The notes under the pieces were generated by a model. That model was not told the origin of the DNA. It saw only the letters and a list, made by a program, of their open reading frames with translations, and did no database searches. Source: Boothiomyces macroporosus (Eukaryota > Chytridiomycota > Chytridiomycetes > Rhizophydiales > Terramycetaceae). Taken from it: a stretch of 64,000 nt of DNA. Made by a program: the position numbers and the translations under genes. Below, in pieces: positions 62,179 through 64,000 of this stretch. Each line of letters opens with the position of its first letter. Positions within the stretch are counted from its first letter, which is position 1. The stretch spans positions 17,301-81,300 of the forward strand of contig JADGKB010000066.1 in assembly GCA_027604185.1 (NCBI GenBank), given 5' to 3'.

Positions 62179-64000
62179 ATGAGGATGAAGATACTTTGGA
62201 AAATAGAGATAAGGACAGAGACTGGTGCAGAATTGAGAGAAAGGATAAGAGAAATGGTGATTTAGAAGACTGCCTAAAGCTGATAGTCTAGTGTATTTTC
62301 AAAGTCATTTAATATCATAAATTTATCCTATCAGTAACCTTTAAAAATAAGTTTAATCATACTTTTAGTTTTTCCGCGATTTACGTAATCATATCATATG
62401 ATATGAATCATTTATTTTTCCGAAATTAAATTTTAAAAAGGAATTTTTTTCTCTACCTATAAAAATGAATACAGAACACATCAAGAAGCCTCGATATAAA
62501 TGCAGCTGTTGCAAAAAGATTGGTCACAATATTACTACATGTCCTGAAAAAAGTGATTTTAATCCCACCATTGATCAAAAATTAATTGAAAATATTCTTA
62601 GACTACCAAATGTATGGAAAGTATTTCCTACTGTAGGTAAGATAAAAAAGAAATCTATGTTAGTTTATGAAGTTTATATGGATACAACAAAAATGAAAAA
62701 ACGAGATGACCAGTTTAGTATACTTCAGGGCGAAAATATAAAAATTATCGATTCAAGAGGATTTAAAACTACATATGATTGTATAAGCTATGGATCTACG
62801 ATATATAATGTAGATGGAATAGAGAATAAACCTATAGGGACAATAGGGTTTTTCGTCAGTGACAAAATGGAAAATCATTATGGAGTAACATGTTCTCATG
62901 TGGTGGAAGAAATGAAAGGCGAAGTCAAGTTATCAAATTCTTCGTCTATAGCATATTTAGTTAATGATGATAATGAATCTACAAAAAATCCAAAAGTTTC
63001 GCTTTATAAGGCATAGCAAGATGTTGACATAGCTCTTGTAAAATTGGATAATAACATTGATCAAATATGTTGTTCATTGGATGGATTATCTTTTAGAACT
63101 TTAGATGATATTAAAACGATGATAAATATTTCAGAGAATCCAGATGAAACATCGAATGATGCTTCTTTTTCAGATAAACTTCTTTACCTTCAGGAAAATT
63201 TACTACAAAACGATAAATATCTAAAAGTATACAAGAAAGGATCTACTACTGGATTAACTATGGGAATATTTCATAGTATAACTAATGAAAATGAACCAGA
63301 AGTGAAATTAATTCCAAAACAAAAATTATTGTTATAAAATGGATTTCAGAAATTGTCTCGTATGAGATGGAATGGGATAATTTTGATGAAGAAACATCTA
63401 CAAAAAAGGAAATAGTTCATAAAATCAGAAGAAAAATGGTTCCTTTTGCGAGACCAGGTGATTCTGGATCTTTGTATTATATTATCGATGAAATATCCAG
63501 AAAGTTAATTCCTATAGGAATACATTTTAAATCTGATAGTGATCCAGATAATCGGAATTTCTCATATGGAATACAAATTGATTTTGTTTTGGAAGCAATT
63601 AAAGGATTTAACATGTGTCCATGTGATTGTGACTATTTTTCATTATAATAAACATTTTTTAAGTATATTTATGTTGAAAATAATAACCCGAGCATCTCTA
63701 GACTTTAGTATGATAATAGTAGGATGCATAATACGAAAAAATTTTATCGTTTAAAACTATTCAATTTATATATAAATTTTGGAGAGAGGTTAATAATAAC
63801 TAAATAATTAAAAACCAAATTACAAATAAAAAGACTTTATTGAAAATCAACAACTTCAACCCTTTTCCTCATCTTCCGATACATGTATTTCTTTGGAATA
63901 TGTTTTTTGGGAGAAACTATCTGCTACATAAGGAATATTGAAAATCAGCCATCCTTCATTTGTACCATCAATGTTCAAGATTTCATATGCATCTCTTGCA
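62179..64000. repeat. Direct tandem repeat, unit 2
   Basis: The second unit repeats the first, and the coding part gives identical translations. Differences appear only in the last 160 bases (from about 63857), including a 2-base loss and several substitutions. The window ends exactly where a third unit would begin. Confidence 0.92.
62465..63648 (+). pseudogene. CCHC zinc-knuckle plus trypsin-fold protein, copy 2, same lesions
   Basis: Identical to copy 1 in all three partial frames, including the TAG (63014-63016) and the frameshift near 63323. The lesions therefore predate the duplication, or the frameshift is a systematic reading error in both. The 21-nt GT...AG segment that could remove the TAG is at 62996-63016. 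Confidence 0.7.

Noticed and set aside
1..64000. CRISPR arrays, bacterial operons, rRNA or tRNA genes
   Set aside because: No spaced identical repeats, no Shine-Dalgarno patterns and no tRNA-like fold were found on reading; the spliced genes are eukaryotic.

Overview
Organism. This reads as a nuclear contig from a compact, AT-rich genome of a flagellated early-diverging fungus, most likely a chytrid. A DNAAF3 homologue at 37.3-38.8 kb (axonemal dynein assembly) implies a motile flagellum. Thr-rich secreted wall-type proteins and expanded LicD, F-box/LRR and orphan 7TM families fit a chytrid better than a protist, but the taxonomic call is inference. There are no operons, Shine-Dalgarno signals or bacterial features. 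Genes lie on both strands, often tens of bases apart (8 nt between the first two genes).

Introns. Splicing restores a known protein family or a consistent reading frame in every interrupted gene with introns of only 19 to 23 nt. I count 36 by hand (12 of 19, 11 of 20, 7 of 21, 4 of 22, 2 of 23) and none longer. They run GTA...TAAY...AG, with one GC-AG example. All seven 21-nt introns contain an in-frame stop codon.

Layout. 0-2.6 kb: 3' end of a 7TM gene, a nucleotidyltransferase-like gene and an F-box gene with a 19-nt micro-exon. 3.5-12 kb: a glycan-modification block of four LicD-type phosphotransferase genes, one encoding an active-looking LicD domain fused to a second domain that has lost the acidic motif, around a secreted five-repeat lectin-like protein. 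12-22 kb: housekeeping genes (Rac GTPase, UTP21, an OB-fold-like protein, ribosomal eS19, an S41-type peptidase, a universal stress protein, TFIIE beta, mitochondrial acyl carrier protein). 22-27.5 kb: two paralogous secreted Thr-rich wall proteins. 28-50 kb: an accessory block of F-box/LRR paralogues mixed with orphan 7TM genes, a PAN-type membrane protein, an ankyrin protein and DNAAF3. Several paralogues here are broken. One LRR gene appears to be split by about 2.1 kb of foreign-looking DNA carrying a PD-(D/E)XK nuclease-type gene, a membrane-protein fragment and a decayed fibre-like gene of giant-virus style. 51-54 kb: a convergent pair of TMEM135-like membrane proteins. 54.8-55.8 kb: a Cys-rich repeat surface protein.

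56 kb to the end is visibly more AT-rich and mobile. It holds a coiled-coil protein, a two-TM protein, a PIF/Harbinger transposase and a direct tandem duplication of about 1.82 kb. Each unit carries the same disrupted zinc-knuckle plus trypsin-fold gene, and the window ends at the end of the second unit, so the array may continue.
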